Source of the DNA: Larus michahellis
Lineage: Eukaryota; Chordata; Aves; Charadriiformes; Laridae
DNA length: 64,000 nucleotides
Assembly: GCF_964199755.1 (NCBI RefSeq)
Contig: NC_133907.1
Location: forward strand, 3,849,001-3,913,000
Direction: 5' to 3'
Notes under the pieces: model-generated
What the model was told of the DNA's origin: nothing
The model's database searches: none
What the model saw: only the letters and a program-made list of their open reading frames with translations
Position numbers and translations under genes: made by a program
In this document: positions 1-13,500 of the stretch, one piece after another
Numbering within the stretch: position 1 is the stretch's first letter
Layout: each line of letters opens with the position of its first letter

Positions 1-1896
1 AAGCGCACGCTGAGCTGGGAATTGGGCCCAGCCTGGAATTTCACTCTGAAGTTACTGTTGGAGAAGGGGGAGGTTTGGTGACATTAGTCAAAACTATATA
101 CCTGTTTACTGCAAGATGGAAAATCCAGGTTTTGCTAATATGTGAAACATGGGCCTTCAGCTGAGGTTTAGTAATTAAAACAAGCAAAACAACCACCCCG
201 AGACAGGATACTCTCTTCCTTGTCATGTTCTTGTTGAGCAGCCCAGATCGTTTCTCACTGGGATCTCCTGCTACCTTTATTGAAAATAATAATTAAAAAA
301 AGAAAGAAATATGGGGTTTTCAAAAGCAGGCAAACCTCCCCAGCAAAAGCTCCCATTCAGTGCTAACAATTCCTCTTGATTTCAATAGAGGAAGACCTGG
401 GGTGACCCTAAGCATGTGTGGAAGTCTTCACCCTGTCTCTGGGAAAGAAAGAAGTTTTACGGTTGGCTAAACTTCCTCAGTCCCTCAGCTGTCTTCCTCC
501 TTTCCCAGGACGCAAGCGTCTCCTCCCTTCAGATGCCAAAGAGCTGTTTTTTGGTAAATAGTCCAAGCCATAGTGGCAATGACCTCTGTCTGCAGAACTG
601 TCAGATTGTCTTTTGCAAGAGCCATGGGAAATGCGTCAGGAGAAGGGATGCCAAGGGATGCCAAAGTGGGTCACTTTGGCACCTCGCTGCCCTTCTTCTT
701 AATTACAGGTAATTCTGCATTACAAATATCACCATATGTAATAAGCAGGCTAGAGTGTGGAAACTAGCTTCCCAGGCTGTCCAAAATGCAGAAGACCTCA
801 CAGCTCCAACCCTAAATTTTCTATCCTGGAAAAAATGGCCCAACAGCATCCTTCAGGGACAGGCTAGTACCAATTTCTGATCTAGAGATGCTCGGGCAGC
901 TACAGAGGCTGGGAAAGAGGCCAGGATCAGCCATCCGAAGGGGTAGCCGAGGATGCTATTTATAGGACTGTTCTGCTAGCAAATGAAACGTGAACCCTGC
1001 CTGGTCAGGGCTGAGGGCAGAGCCTGCCCTGAAGGGGCTGTGCAAAAGTCTGTTCCCCCCCTCGGGACATTGTCAGAGACATAAATCGAGCGGCGTCATC
1101 TCCCACGCCTTCAGCGAGCGGTGCCGTATTATCAGTGCTGCATCCGTGCAGCCATGTATGAATTAAATATCACATGAATACATTCATCCTACCTGTAGAG
1201 CTTGATCTGACATCCCGAGAAACCAGTCAGCTATGTATAATAAAGAGCTATTGGTGCTTCAAAGGACCCAGGTTACACGAATCAATTCTCTCTTTCAAAA
1301 GTAGCCTGAGATTTGACTTCCTTTCTTTTTTTTATTTTAACAAGACCCAACAAGAAGAGAGATAGGGAGAATCCTCAGATTGTACTGAATTTTGGATTAG
1401 TTCCTGTAATACAGGAAACTTAAATACATTTCTAACTATAGCAGGAGATATTTTATATTTAGGAAAGGGCAGCAATGAGTGATTCTAAATGTAGCCTGGC
1501 TGAAGATGGACAATTTAGCAATAAATAGATTTCCAAGTTGTAATGAGGAGGAAATAATTGGTAAGAGGAAGTGTTTATCCTTGCAGAGTTGCCTCGAGAA
1601 AGGAGGACCTGCTTGTTCAGCTCGGGCGCTGTCACGCTGGAGTGCAGGAGAAGGGACAAACCCCTCATGAAAAAGAGCAATATTTTCTCCATTTCACCCC
1701 TGAATTTGACTTCAGCGCAACATCTGGGGGAAGGAGCCCTGATCACTGCAACGGTGAAAGACGCCGTGTGCTCGGTGGTTCTTGCTCCAAGCATTGAGCA
1801 AGTTTCCGTTTTTTATTTTAATGGGATGGAGTTTCCTCTTACTGAATGAGGCACAACCAAACCAGGTTTACATCTGCCTCTGTAGTTCAGCTCCTT

Positions 1897-1930
1897 CCTT
1901 TGTATTCCTTTGTATTCCTTTGTATTCCTT
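1897..1930. repeat. (TGTATTCCTT)3 tandem decamer
   Basis: Three perfect copies of tgtattcctt at 1901-1930, with a partial fourth before them. Confidence 0.95.
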
Positions 1931-2734
1931 CAGGATAGGATGCTCTCTCTCTCTTCTGCCTCCCTAAATGACTCATTAGCTTCTCATGGTATTTTGCCGT
2001 CTTAGCTGGCTTCCAATTTTCTTGAAGTATCATTTTGATCACCTCAACCGCTCCAGTCCCTCCCTGTGTCACGCCTAGCAGAGGTAGGGCCAGACCATCA
2101 GAGATACTCATCAGCATGACTCCAGTGAAAACCATGAAATTCAGCTGCTTTTTGACAATGTGTGGATGTGACGGAGAGATCTTGCCGGAGCCAAACGAGG
2201 TTCTGATACACCTTAGATTGTGCATGTCAGAGTGACTCACAGCCCGTGGAGGTGGGAACAGCAGTTGGGGGGCAAATAAAATTTTATTTTTCCTTTGTTT
2301 TCTTTGCTTAAGATGAAAGAATGAACCCAAATCCTTTTCAATATTTTTTTCCCCTCACTTTATAACTCCCCTTCCCGTAATGATTTTTCCTCCAAGGTGT
2401 CAATGGGGGCATCCTTCAGGACAAAATACCAATCAAGAGGATCCCAGTTAATTGTTTCATGCAAACCTGTATAAGGTAAATGAATCAACCCCACTGAATG
2501 TTTTTTCCTTCCCTTTTGCTTTTTCTTATTATGGGTTGGTCAGTACTTAGGGATGGTGTTGATAAGCTAATAGCCAATTAGGAGTCTAATCACGTGCCAT
2601 CTGGAATGAAAGGAAAATGCCAGGGAGAAGTGAAACGCGGATTTAATATTTCTGAAGGAGAAAACCACCGCAGTGCTTGCAGTGTGCCTTATGGAAGCGC
2701 CTGGGTCTGCAGGGACTGCCAGGCAGGGCTGTCC

Positions 2735-2800
2735 TAGGGATAGGCGTAGGCATAGGGATAGGGATAGGGACAGGGATGGGGACAAGGACGGGGACAGTCC
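2735..2800. repeat. Hexamer minisatellite GGGATA / GGGACA / GGGACx
   Basis: A run of degenerate hexamers: taggcgtaggcatagggata, gggatagggacagggatggg, gacaaggacggggacag. It resembles, but is not, the TTAGGG telomeric repeat. Confidence 0.85.
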
Positions 2801-3762
2801 CTTTGCTGCTTTCGGTGGAGGCAGGTCTCGCTTCCCCTCCCGATGGGCTCCAGCTGCACGCACAGGGAAGGCAGAGCTGGTTTTGCAGCGTGAAACTGTT
2901 GCCACTTCTCTTTGAAGTGTTCAGTGAATATAATCTTGTTTTTCCAGACCCTTATCTACCTCGTATAAACTAAGGATTGGCAAACATTTCAGCCCTGCCA
3001 GGGAAGGTGTGAGAAGGAGATTAATACATCTGTCTTTCAGCCCTAAGACGGGTCCTGCCTCACTTTTCCGAGACAGGGTTTGGGTCTTTGTGCTACAAAA
3101 CGCTTCTTGACTCCGTGAGTGACTGTAACCTGAGCATCTGAAAGTCTGACCTGCACCAGCTCATCACAGGCTTCCTTTGGGCCAACTTGAATGGTCAGGA
3201 CCCAAGTGCCATGCCTTGAATGCAATTAGCACCCCATCCTCTTTCCCGTTGCTTGCGGTGACTGTGGTGGAAGCAGGCATCCCAGGCTTACTGCCCAGAT
3301 CCACGAAGCAACTTCTCCCCAGGAAGGCTCTGCTGTCTAGGACCTGGGGTTCAAGAGAAATCCTCTACTAGTACAGTGTGTAACCTCCGGTTAGAAAGAC
3401 AGCATGTCAGAAAAAAAAGATGTCTTCTGGACAAAGTCCTGTGAGCTCCTTCCTCAGGGCACAGAGCAAACCACAGCTCAGGGATTTGGCCCCTTTCGGG
3501 AGAAAAACTGCAGCCTTCCCCTCTCCCAGAGGGATGTGCCCAGCTACAACACTGTCCCTGGTGGTCCCTGTCTCCAAGAGGAGAGAAAGCTGCCCTGGGG
3601 TCAGGGCAGAGTGCAACAAGGCAGGTACCTTGCCCTTGGACCTGTTTAAAAGGTGGAGATGGTCTTCACTTTTTCACAGCCCATGACTCTGCAAAAATGG
3701 CTGTGAAAGAATAAATCTGCCTTTTTGTGTTTTTTGTCGTGTGTTTAAGGAAAGACTTACGA

Positions 3763-3781
3763 GGCGGCGGCGGCGGCGGCA
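3763..3781. repeat. (GGC)6 trinucleotide run
   Basis: Six GGC/CGG units (gaggcggcggcggcggcggc). On the minus strand one frame reads as an alanine run, but that frame has no other support as a gene. Confidence 0.9.
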
Positions 3782-4255
3782 GCCAGGTGTCTGAGGTGGG
3801 GCACTGTAGGAGGGAGGGATGGAGAGGCACCGACCACAGTTGGAGACCAGAAATAGTGGAGCCCCATGTAGGGAGCTGCTGTTGATGGGAGCTGGCAGTC
3901 ACCAGAGGCTTGATCAGGGCGATCAGCGTCGTTCCTCCAAATGGAGGGAGGAACAGGCACAAAGACCTGCCGTGAGCTGCCTGCCTGCAACAGATAGCTG
4001 TTCCGCTGGATTGCTCTGCGTGACCAGACAAGGCTTAAAGGATAAACGCAGAGGCTTTGTGTTCAGGTAACTTAATGCACATTCAGAAACAGAGAAAGCA
4101 GTGATCTCGGGCAGTGGCTTTCTCCAAGCTCCCAATGCAGGCAGGTTTCCTCTTCCATAAACTTGCGTCTTAATGGGTGAAGGAGGGAATCTGTGCTTCC
4201 CCCCCACCCCCTTTCTTTTTTTTAGTGGGATTTTTGTATTTTCCACTTAAATAAG

Positions 4256-4283
4256 TATTTGGTATTTGGTATTTGGTATTTGG
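4256..4283. repeat. (TATTTGG)4 tandem heptamer
   Basis: Four perfect copies of tatttgg. Confidence 0.95.
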
Positions 4284-5879
4284 ATGGCTTATCCAAGCAA
4301 TTCTGCTTCCTACTTCCTCTGCCCTCTCCCACCCAGAAGATCTCAGCATCTCATGGCCTGGATGGAGAAAAACTGCCGTTTTCATTTTACAGGGAACCGA
4401 TGGACAGAGAAACAAAGTGATTGATCAAGATTAATCTGTGGCAAAGCAGAGTCCCCAACCCCGAATCCTACCTTGTGGGTTATTCTTGCTCTGTATGCCT
4501 TTAATAAGAGCAGATTTGGACCTAGAAATCAGGCTACATTCATGCTCAATGTAGCATGAAATCCCCCAGTCTATACAACATCTCTGGAGATTTGGGTTGC
4601 TTGTATGCAAGATCTGGCTTTCAGTTCTGGCTCCTGATTTTAATTTCCGATCGAATACAGGTGCTTGGCTCGGGAGCCTGCATTGCTTCTGGTCCTGAAT
4701 GCTAATTCCAACCAAGCCGTACAAAAGAGCTATTGTAAATGTGATAAGGAAGCACTGAGAGCTAGCGTTAGAGTCTCAGCTGATTGTAAACTGATACTGC
4801 TCCCTTGTTTAAGTGGAAAATTAGCTGGAAAAAATCATTAAAATATGGTAGACATTTTCTTCAGGCTCTTCTGAGGGCTGCTGTTTCTTGATGCATTCAA
4901 ATAAGGTCTGTATTCCCTGTGCCCTTGTAATACAGAGCAACTGTCTGTCAAAAAGTACATGACTATCTGCTGTCTGTTCTCTGTTCTATTGTAATTAAGG
5001 CACTAGGAATGTTTATGGGATTTGGGCCCTTGCATTTAATGAATGTTGGACTTGTGCCTCCATTTTAATCAAGTGTGGGACCGGTTATTATTAACGCAGG
5101 ACTTTGGATGCACATGGCTGCTTACAGAGTTAATGAAGATAGATTCCTTTCCCGGAATAGATTACAAGCCCAGGTCCTGCAACCACTGACTCTGAGGTGT
5201 TCTTGGTGAGTAAGTCATCGCAGAAAATCATGAACTGCTGCAAGATGACCAAACTCTGAAGAACAGCAAGAACTGCCCCTGCGAAGGATGCTCTTGTGGT
5301 GGGAAATGAGTAGGAGACCAGTGGGATTTTCTTGCTTTGGATTAAAGTTGGGCTGGGCTCTAGAAGACAAAAGATAGCAAGAGATGAATTTTGGGCAGCA
5401 CCAATCGTTTTGAACTCTGATGAGGCAATTTGTTCCAGGCACCAGGGTACCGAGGTCTTGACACTCTGCTGCACGCGCTCCCCATCCATCACATCCCCCA
5501 GCATGACACAGGCTCAGTCCCTTGTTTGTCACAGCATTCCTTCTTCTTGTGTCCCTTCTGCCCTTCATCTGCCTTAAGGCACATAATGTATGGATCTGTA
5601 CCTCCTTGTGTCTCCAACTGCAAAATAAAGATAGTACTAGTTCTTGCCTACTTAGGCAGTTTTCAGGCAAATCCCATCTATTATGTGTCTGTGCATCATT
5701 TTGCACAGTGGAGCATGATGGTAGTTAGGGGTTCTTGGTTGCAGAATAATACAAACACTAACCGAGTGGAAAAAATACGGGAAAATAGGACAATGTGAAG
5801 GGCATGGATAAAACCCATGAGGTCAGGGATTTCAGGCCACGGCTGGCATGATCAAGTGTTGGCAACAGTTCTGCTTCAA

Positions 5880-5945
5880 GCTGCAGGTTGGATTAGAGAC
5901 TTCCAGAAGCCCTTTCCAGCCAACACTGCTATAATTTGGTGATTA
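5880..5945 (+). mobile_element. CR1 LINE 3' end fragment, old
   Basis: The sequence gctgcaggttggattagaga, cttccagaagccctttccag and ccaacactgctataatttgg tgatt aligns by eye with the CR1 terminus (GGTTGGACTAGATGACCTCC, AGAGGTCCCTTCCA, then NATTCTGTGATT) with many substitutions. It is an ancient copy. Confidence 0.75.
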
Positions 5946-7324
5946 CTAATAAAGTTAGCACACTCTGAATTTCGTTATTTTTAAAAGAGAGCAGTGAGGT
6001 GAATAAACCTACGTCTCCTGAGATTCATGTCTGAATTGCATTGGAAGAAATATACTTGGTGTTTAATCCATTGTAAGGCAGCTCTGCGGCCTGACACGTG
6101 AAGGTACTGTTTAAATGGTCTGAAAAGACTGGATGGATGGATGGATGGATGGATGGATGGATGGATGGATGGATGGACGGAGGGATGGATGCTCCAGAAA
6201 GCTCACAAAGGACAAGCTCACAGATGCAGCCAGACACGACAGCCTCCTCTTTTAATTTAAAAAACAAGTCTAGGATTCTGAGTTAACAGAAAGGGTCACA
6301 ACATTGCATTTTAGGCTAAGAAACCAGGATTTAAGACACCTGGGACCTTTTTGGACTCCTTTGTAATGCTGTGGATGCTGTGTTGACCCCAGCAGCCAGT
6401 ACCTGCGGAGCAGAAATTTCAGTGCATTGGCGACTTTTGGACATTTTTGGGGTAGATATTATCAAGGTAATATTTTTTGTCTGTCAAAAGTTTTTTTTCT
6501 CTTCCACCACAGGGGATGAATTTTGACTTTTGACTCATTTCCTTGGGTTTCCCACTGAGACCAGATCTGTCAGCTGTAATGCAGCAAAGGGACTTGAATG
6601 CAGTCGCTCTTCGTGTGACAAAATAACAGTATGCTCATTATCATAGTCTGAAATCACACCATATTGTGGTTCTCAGGATAGCAAAATATCTCCTTCCCTT
6701 AGCTGTCTGGCTGAATGACGTTATTTGTGTCCAGATGCTATCGTACTGGATCGGATTGTGCTGTTGCAAAAAGCACTAAAGCTCCCAAACCACTGCTTAC
6801 TGCCCAAAGACTGTCTCCTGCTGCCATATTCAGTGCTTATCACCCAGTAAAAGGGAATAGCATCTTTTTCCATGATCCTGATGCCTGACAAAGCTACGTT
6901 CATCTTTGCAATATTTGCCTTGTCTTACATTGTAGAGAGGAAAAGGACTGAGGGGAGGGCAGTGATTAGGTTCTGTAATCCTAGCCTCCACATCAGCATG
7001 GATGGGTCCAGGGTGCCAGCTCAAATGATCATGTTAGATTGACTTAATGAGAGAAGCCTAAGCAAATACATTTCACCGTCTGAAGGGATAAAAGCGTATA
7101 TAAGGTTTTCCACTCTGCTCATCTGGTGAGCTTAACCTTGTCATGCCATAACTTGATTTCATTTGATTATGTGCTTATGTGATTTAGCAGAAAAACTGAA
7201 AAGGGAGAGTACAGCACTTGCATATGGGTCTATGCAGTTTAGATAACCAAGTGCTGTTTCTATTTTGATAAGAACAGCCACCACTGGGTCATCAGCGGAG
7301 TCAACTTTGTGTCTACCCTTCTGC
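5946..7324. other. Intergenic with a tetranucleotide repeat
   Basis: It contains the GGAT microsatellite at 6131-6193. No gene was recognised otherwise. Confidence 0.5.
6131..6193. repeat. (GGAT)n microsatellite
   Basis: About twelve perfect GGAT units are followed by a GGAC/GGAG variant and two more units. This accounts for the Ile-His-Pro-Ser repeat seen in one minus-strand frame. Confidence 0.95.
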
Positions 7325-7512
7325 TGTTCAGCTGCCCAGGGAGGCTGTGAAGTCTCCATCCTTGGAGACATTCAAAAATTGATTGCAAAAGGGCCCGAGC
7401 AACCTGGTTTGACGTCAAAGCTTGGTCTAACGTTGCAGTCCTCCTTGCTTGGGGAGGGTGCCTGGAGAAGGAGGCACCCAGAGGTTTCCTCCAGCTTGAG
7501 CAACTCTGCATG
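7325..7512 (+). mobile_element. CR1 LINE fragment, degenerate
   Basis: The segment cagctgcccagggaggctgt, gaagtctccatccttggaga and cattcaaaaattg matches the CR1 3' region where reverse-transcriptase coding gives way to the 3' UTR. Beyond it, gagcaacctggtt and cacccagaggtttcctccag are diverged remains of the terminal consensus. The ATTCTATG tail is lost. Confidence 0.75.
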
Positions 7513-10500
7513 GAGTCGCATGGGGGAAATGAGCTGCGTTTTCCTCGGGAAAACCACTCCTTTCAGCACTTCAGTGGTTACACAGACAGGGCCCATATAA
7601 ATTACAATGTCAGGAAAAGTAACCAAAGCATGAAATTCCTTCTTCACCCTGAGTATATTGGAATTGATTCATTGTCATGAGAAATGTGCTCACGCTTGGC
7701 AATAAATCCTTTCCCCTCTCTTTCAATGTGCACTGAACACCCATATGCAAAAGCTGATTCTTTTTACGATGTTTTTTTTTGACGTGAGTTTCTGTGCAGT
7801 TTTGTAGTAACAAAGGGACCTGGTAGCTACAAAGGGCTGTTGCAATAAACACCCTTAGAAAAGAAAGTGATGAAACACCCCTTAACATGCCATCTTGCAA
7901 ATCTGTCGTCATACTCTGAGCAAACGTGGTAGGCTGTGTGCCTATCCTTCTTTACGCATATAAACTGGATTCTGCTTTCAGGCAAATCGTGGTGTGTATA
8001 AAACTGGACACAGGCTGTCCCTTTGAAAACTTCACGCTGAACTGTGTGACTCCATATTTTTCTGGCTTTAACATAAACTTTGAAAACTGAAGAGAGTTGT
8101 CTGCATAAATGCATTTATACTAACTGGTAGTAGCACTCACCCTCCCTAACACATCGCTAATTTGATTAGAATTCCAATTTTTAAAAAATGTTGGAGGAAC
8201 CTGACATGAAGAAGACCCAATATATCATCTTTCATTTCTGCTATATTCTCATGGTGGTTTGTTTTCAAGCAAAGCAGAATAAGTCTGTTTGATCATCTAC
8301 AATATATCTTATTCTTACTGCAGGATATAATGCTTGGTAGAAGCTAATTCACGCTGAACGACCAGCTGTTCTTACATGCCTTTGAGAAAACAAAATGGTT
8401 TGATTACAGCTCCCAAGCCACAAAACCAGGAAGAAAAAAAAAAAAAAAAGAGATTAGGAATACGAGCGTGCCAGAAATGGTCCTTTCCCCAGCCACTGCT
8501 TTATGAGGACTGGGCTTTTCTTGTTGGGATGAATCTTGGCAGCAAGGAGGGCAGTATCATCCTTTTACTGAGGTGTTTCAAGAACTGCATGTCCTGGGGA
8601 CACGGGCAAAGCTCCCAGGGACATCCTGGTGTCTCGAATGCTCCTGTAGAATTGCAGAGTCGATAGAGCTGCAGAGGGGGCGGCAACAGAGTTAAGGAAA
8701 CGCAAACTCATTTCAAATGCGAATACCAAGGCAACAGTTTGCATTAAAAATTAGCAGCTCTGAATGTCAGGGAAAGAGTTTTACAGGCTTCATCTGCTTC
8801 ATTTCAGGCAAGGCCTCCAAATGTAGGCAGGCTGCTATTTCCAGAAATCTGGGCTGGAAAGGGAAAAGTTGCCCGGAAAGGGTCTGTAATCATTTCCGTG
8901 GGAGCAGTGACCCGGGTAGCTCTCATGTCCCATGAGGGAGCTCTGCAGGGGGCCTGGGAGGATGGGGGATCCCAAAGGAGGACTACAATGGCAGGAGTGG
9001 AGAGAGGATGGTCCAAACTTATGGAGACAGTAACGACTGAGACAGTATGACTTGGGAACTGGCTACAGACTTGCTGCAGAGCGGCAGCAGAAGAGGAGAT
9101 GTCTGGCAATGCCGGAAGGCTGCAGTTTGAAAAACAGGAGGACCAGAACCCCAGATGGGCCAAGATTCATGTTGCTTTGGAAGAGGAAGGTTCAAGGGTC
9201 TGGCTCATCCTGTGACCTCACCCTTCTTCCTCATGTGCTGTAGAATCTCCATTTTTTTGCAACAGGATTTCAGGTTAAAAAGAAAAATAAACACAGCTTT
9301 CAAATGAAACAGAAGCTGATGTTATCTCAACAGTTTCAGCCGCCACTTGCCAAGTTCTGCTCTGGCACAAACGGGTCTCTTCCATCTGGTGTGTATTTCC
9401 AGCTCTCTAAATTGAAGTTCTGTCCATGTGATCCATTTTCTGTAACACAAAACTTCACGGACCATTTCTAGCATCTCCCTCTGCCTCTCTGTCCCTCTAT
9501 TTCCTGGCTTTGCAGGCGATAACAGGATTTCTCCTGCCAGCACGGGCCATCACCATAGACTGCTGCATAGTCTCTGCACTGAGAACATGGGCTGGGATCC
9601 CACCGGAGGTCCCTGGGTACCACTTTAAAAAAATACAACCCCAAGTGGAACAGCATCTCCAGCACACGAGGAAGCTCTGAGATGCAAGATGCTTGGTTCC
9701 TCCAGGACACTGTGCTTAGATCTGGAGGATAGGATTTAAACCTTTCAAAAACGTTACCTGATTTCTGTTTCTTTTAGTTTTGTGCCTCAGCCACCTTTAC
9801 AGTTAACAATGTCTGTAACTGTTGTTATTGCATACATTTTCTTTAAAAAGAATTTTTCTATTGAAGAAAGACCGGAGGCACTGGATAACATTTTCTTTAA
9901 ACTGTTGCAATTAAAAACAAAGTGTCCGAGAGTTAATAACCAAAGCAGATGTTAGCTCAAAATCTAAACCTATTATTTTTAAAATCTGCTCTTGATTGAC
10001 TTATGCTAATGCACTATTTTATTATCAGGAGAAATTGTAGCTTGCCTTGTGGTTTAACATTCTAATTACAGAGATAACACTTGTTTTGTGTGCCCGCGAT
10101 AAGCGCAGACTTTTAATTCACTCAGCAAATAGTAGCATGGCAGAGACTGGCCAGGGTTATGCGTCTGCAGCTCTACAGAGGGCAAAACCCAGGAGCTCTC
10201 AACATCTGAAGAAGCTATCAGAGTGTCTTTATGTCTTGTCTACATGGGGAATTAATGAGAGTGTCTCCAGCAAAGTCTTTCTTTCAGTGGTTGTCCCTGT
10301 GTACACCCCAAGACAAGCTGGCTCGACTGTGCATACACCCAGTGGCTGGGAGTACTAGGACTAAGAGATATTTACGATATTTATTTATTGTCTACATCCC
10401 CCTTTACTGCTCCAGAGGGGGAGATACACTGAAGACGGTATCCATGAGAGGTGAAGAGCAGGCTGTGATGCTGTTCTGCTGGCTTTTGATTTCTGCACAG

Positions 10501-13500
10501 GGAACTCATTAAATGCTTTTAAAAATCCTCACAAAGAAAGCAGCTTCTTGTAACAACCCCCAGCCAAGGCGAAAGGCGAAAGTCTCTGTGCCTAGGAGGG
10601 ACAGGTCACGAGTCAGTTTGGAGCTTTCTTCGCAAGCCCTCCATCTGTCTGCCCACCCTTCTGTGAAAAACAAAGCTTGGGTTTTTTCTTCTATTTTGCC
10701 AACATTACTAAAGATACTTTAGCCAAAGGCAAGAGCACAGAACCTCTTTTTTCCTCTTTTCCTCCGTAGAAATTGCTTTTTTTTTTTTTCTTTTGCTTAG
10801 CACAAATAATGTCTTGCACAAAATTGAAAATTACAGTGCAAGGACTCACAAGAACATAAATTTCCAGGAATCAGATACCCATCTCATCAGGCACTACATC
10901 TATGAGATGCCTGGAGATTTATCTGACTACACATTAATACGACACCCATAACCAGAAAGGTTTTGAGACTTTTTCCAAAACCGTGTGAGCAAAAGCCTGT
11001 GCTGTGCCTTCAGTAGACTCTGGCCGTACCAGATGCCTTCACCATAGGAGCCCACAAACTGTGGTTATGCTCAGTCATGGTCACTAGATCACCAGTCCAT
11101 GCGTGTGTCTTGTGATGCCCTTCATGTATTGCTGTTTACTAAGGATGTACCTGGTTTGCTTAGTGGGATGTGAGAGATGCTTGGGAGCATCTTCGTTGCT
11201 ATCCAAAAGCCACACGTGGCATTGGAGAGTGTCCCTGGGCAAAGCCCAGCTGTGTGGCTCCTGAGAAGGATGCTGGGCACCCCACATGATGTGGATTAGA
11301 GGAACGGATCTGGGCAGGGGTAATGAGGGACCTCATCAGCTCTTATAAATGCGAGCAGCTCCAATGGAGGTGCACCCATTGGCCAGCAGACAACTGAGAA
11401 CCACCTTCAGGCAAAACCAGTGACCTCAACTCTTTGTCCAAAGGGCTGAATAGGACAAAGAAATCACTGTATATCCTCTGGAACAAGTCTTTCTTCACAT
11501 TACAGAGGCAAGTTCTGCTGCTTGTGTTGCCTCCTGCCCACATCAGCTGCCCTGCCTTTCTGCTGCGGAGCGGCTGGAGAAAATTGCCAGGCTATAATCA
11601 AGATATTTTTCAAGTGACTCCGACTGTTAAAAAAATGTGAAGGTCATGGGGCTGTTTTCTCCCCTCCTTCTTCTAAAATCCATTTTTATACAGATCAATA
11701 TCTGTGAAGATTGAAGGAGAAAACGGACTTTGGGAAGCAAACCTTATCTGCTTGGAAGCAGGGCAAGAACACGATGCTTCCCAGCAGTGTTGTATTAAGG
11801 AGCAGGATTTATTGTCACAGGCCAAGGTTGGCTTCTCTTTCATTCTTCAGCCACCTCCTTCCTTTCAGTGTCTCTCATTTCTGCCCAGCACAGCAAGAGG
11901 GTGAGCGGCAAATACAGCTCGGCACCTCTGGCACATCCATTCCCCTACATTTCAGAGGAATTTTCTCTTTGCATGGAAAAGGACTGAGCTTTCATGCCAC
12001 CAGCTGGAACAGGCGGTTTCTGGTTATTGGAAATCTTGGAAATGAAAGGAATAGGAAGGGTTCTTGGTGTTTGGTTTTGTTTTTTTGTTTTTTTGTTTTT
12101 TTTCCCTCTCCCCCTCACCATTTACCCAGTATGGTTGAGGTGGAGTTTTGAGATTCAGCCAGTTTGATCAAATTTCCCCTTTTGCAGCCAATGTGGTGAA
12201 GAGCCTATTTAAGATTTACTCTTGAAACCCCCTCACAATGCGGCAGATAAAATTCCCGAATGCTGCTGAACTTTGTGTTAGCGATCCAGCGTTGGGCTTT
12301 TTCCCCCTCCTTCTCCAAGAAAAGCCTCGGCTGCTGAGCAGCAGCAGGACCTTCCCCACGTCCCCGTGCTGTCCCTGTGCCTGGGTGCGAGTGCACAGGC
12401 TGGTCTGCCATAGGAGGCGGCAGCCTGAGATTCCAGGGGGAAATGGGATGGCTGAAGAGCTCATATTTCTGCAGAACCCGTGGTTTTTAGTCCCGCCTTT
12501 GCAAAAACTCCAACCCATTAAAACAGTTTCTCTGGCATTTTGGATAAAGCCACCTTGCACACTTTGTGCCCTAGCAACCTGCAGAAATTTGATTTGAAAA
12601 AAAGCCACCCCTATTCTTCTCTCAGCCATCCCATTTCTGTATCAAATACCCTATCGATATCCATCACATAGCATCTCCTCCAAAGATGAGCTTCAGCATC
12701 CCAAACCTCTCTCCATTAGGAAGAGATGAAGTAAATCAGCTCCCCAGCTGGTCCCCAAGGCATCCACCCTGTAGTGGAAGATTGAATTGCACCATTGCCT
12801 TTTATGACTAATGCAGAGTAATCATACTAAGGCTTTACAAAGTGCCATATGTCTTCAAAGAGCTGTACGTCCATTAGCTAAATAGCACTGCTCAACACAG
12901 GAAAGCAAGCCATAATGCAAGCTGGGGACAAACAGTGCACATTCTCCTCCCTCTGAAATACAACTTGTGGGACCTTGACCCCTTTTTCGCAGGACAGTGT
13001 CCCAGGTCTTTGGATACAGAGATGAGCACAACCCCCATAATCCGCAGGAGAAAATGCAAGCGAGAGAAGGCAGGACCCAATTAGTACCACCGCACTAATA
13101 AATATCTCAAATTAACCAAATAATGCAGTATCGACTCTGGAAATAAAGCTCCTGCACCCTCTGCTGGGGAGAGGGTCACGGATGCACAGCCTGGCATGCC
13201 AACGCTGTCCTGGTCGGACGCTGTCCTTTAAAAGGAATTTAAAAAGTGCTTATTTTACCAGGGAAATACCAGCAGGGCTGTGGCTGAGCTGCCCTTGCAG
13301 GGTCAAAGGGGTCCATGCATTTAAAGAGGCACCATATGTTGGACAGGAGGAACTGGGACCATCCTGCTTCACCTCTCCTTTATTGCTCCCTTATTTTCAG
13401 GACAGAAAACCCAGATTTTTTCCTTTAATTCCTTTCCTCGAACCTCCCCACTCGAGCCCAAGCGAGGACCCGTGCAAATGGGACATCTGACATTTCAGTG

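Larger units (their letters stand above)
1..5879. other. Intergenic, no gene recognised
   Basis: No gene or RNA was recognised. It contains three short tandem repeats listed separately and a GGC run at 3763-3781. Everything else appears to be single-copy noncoding sequence. Confidence 0.5.

Noticed and set aside
6025..6267. Minus-strand frame with Ile-His-Pro-Ser repeats
   Set aside because: It is a translation of the GGAT microsatellite.
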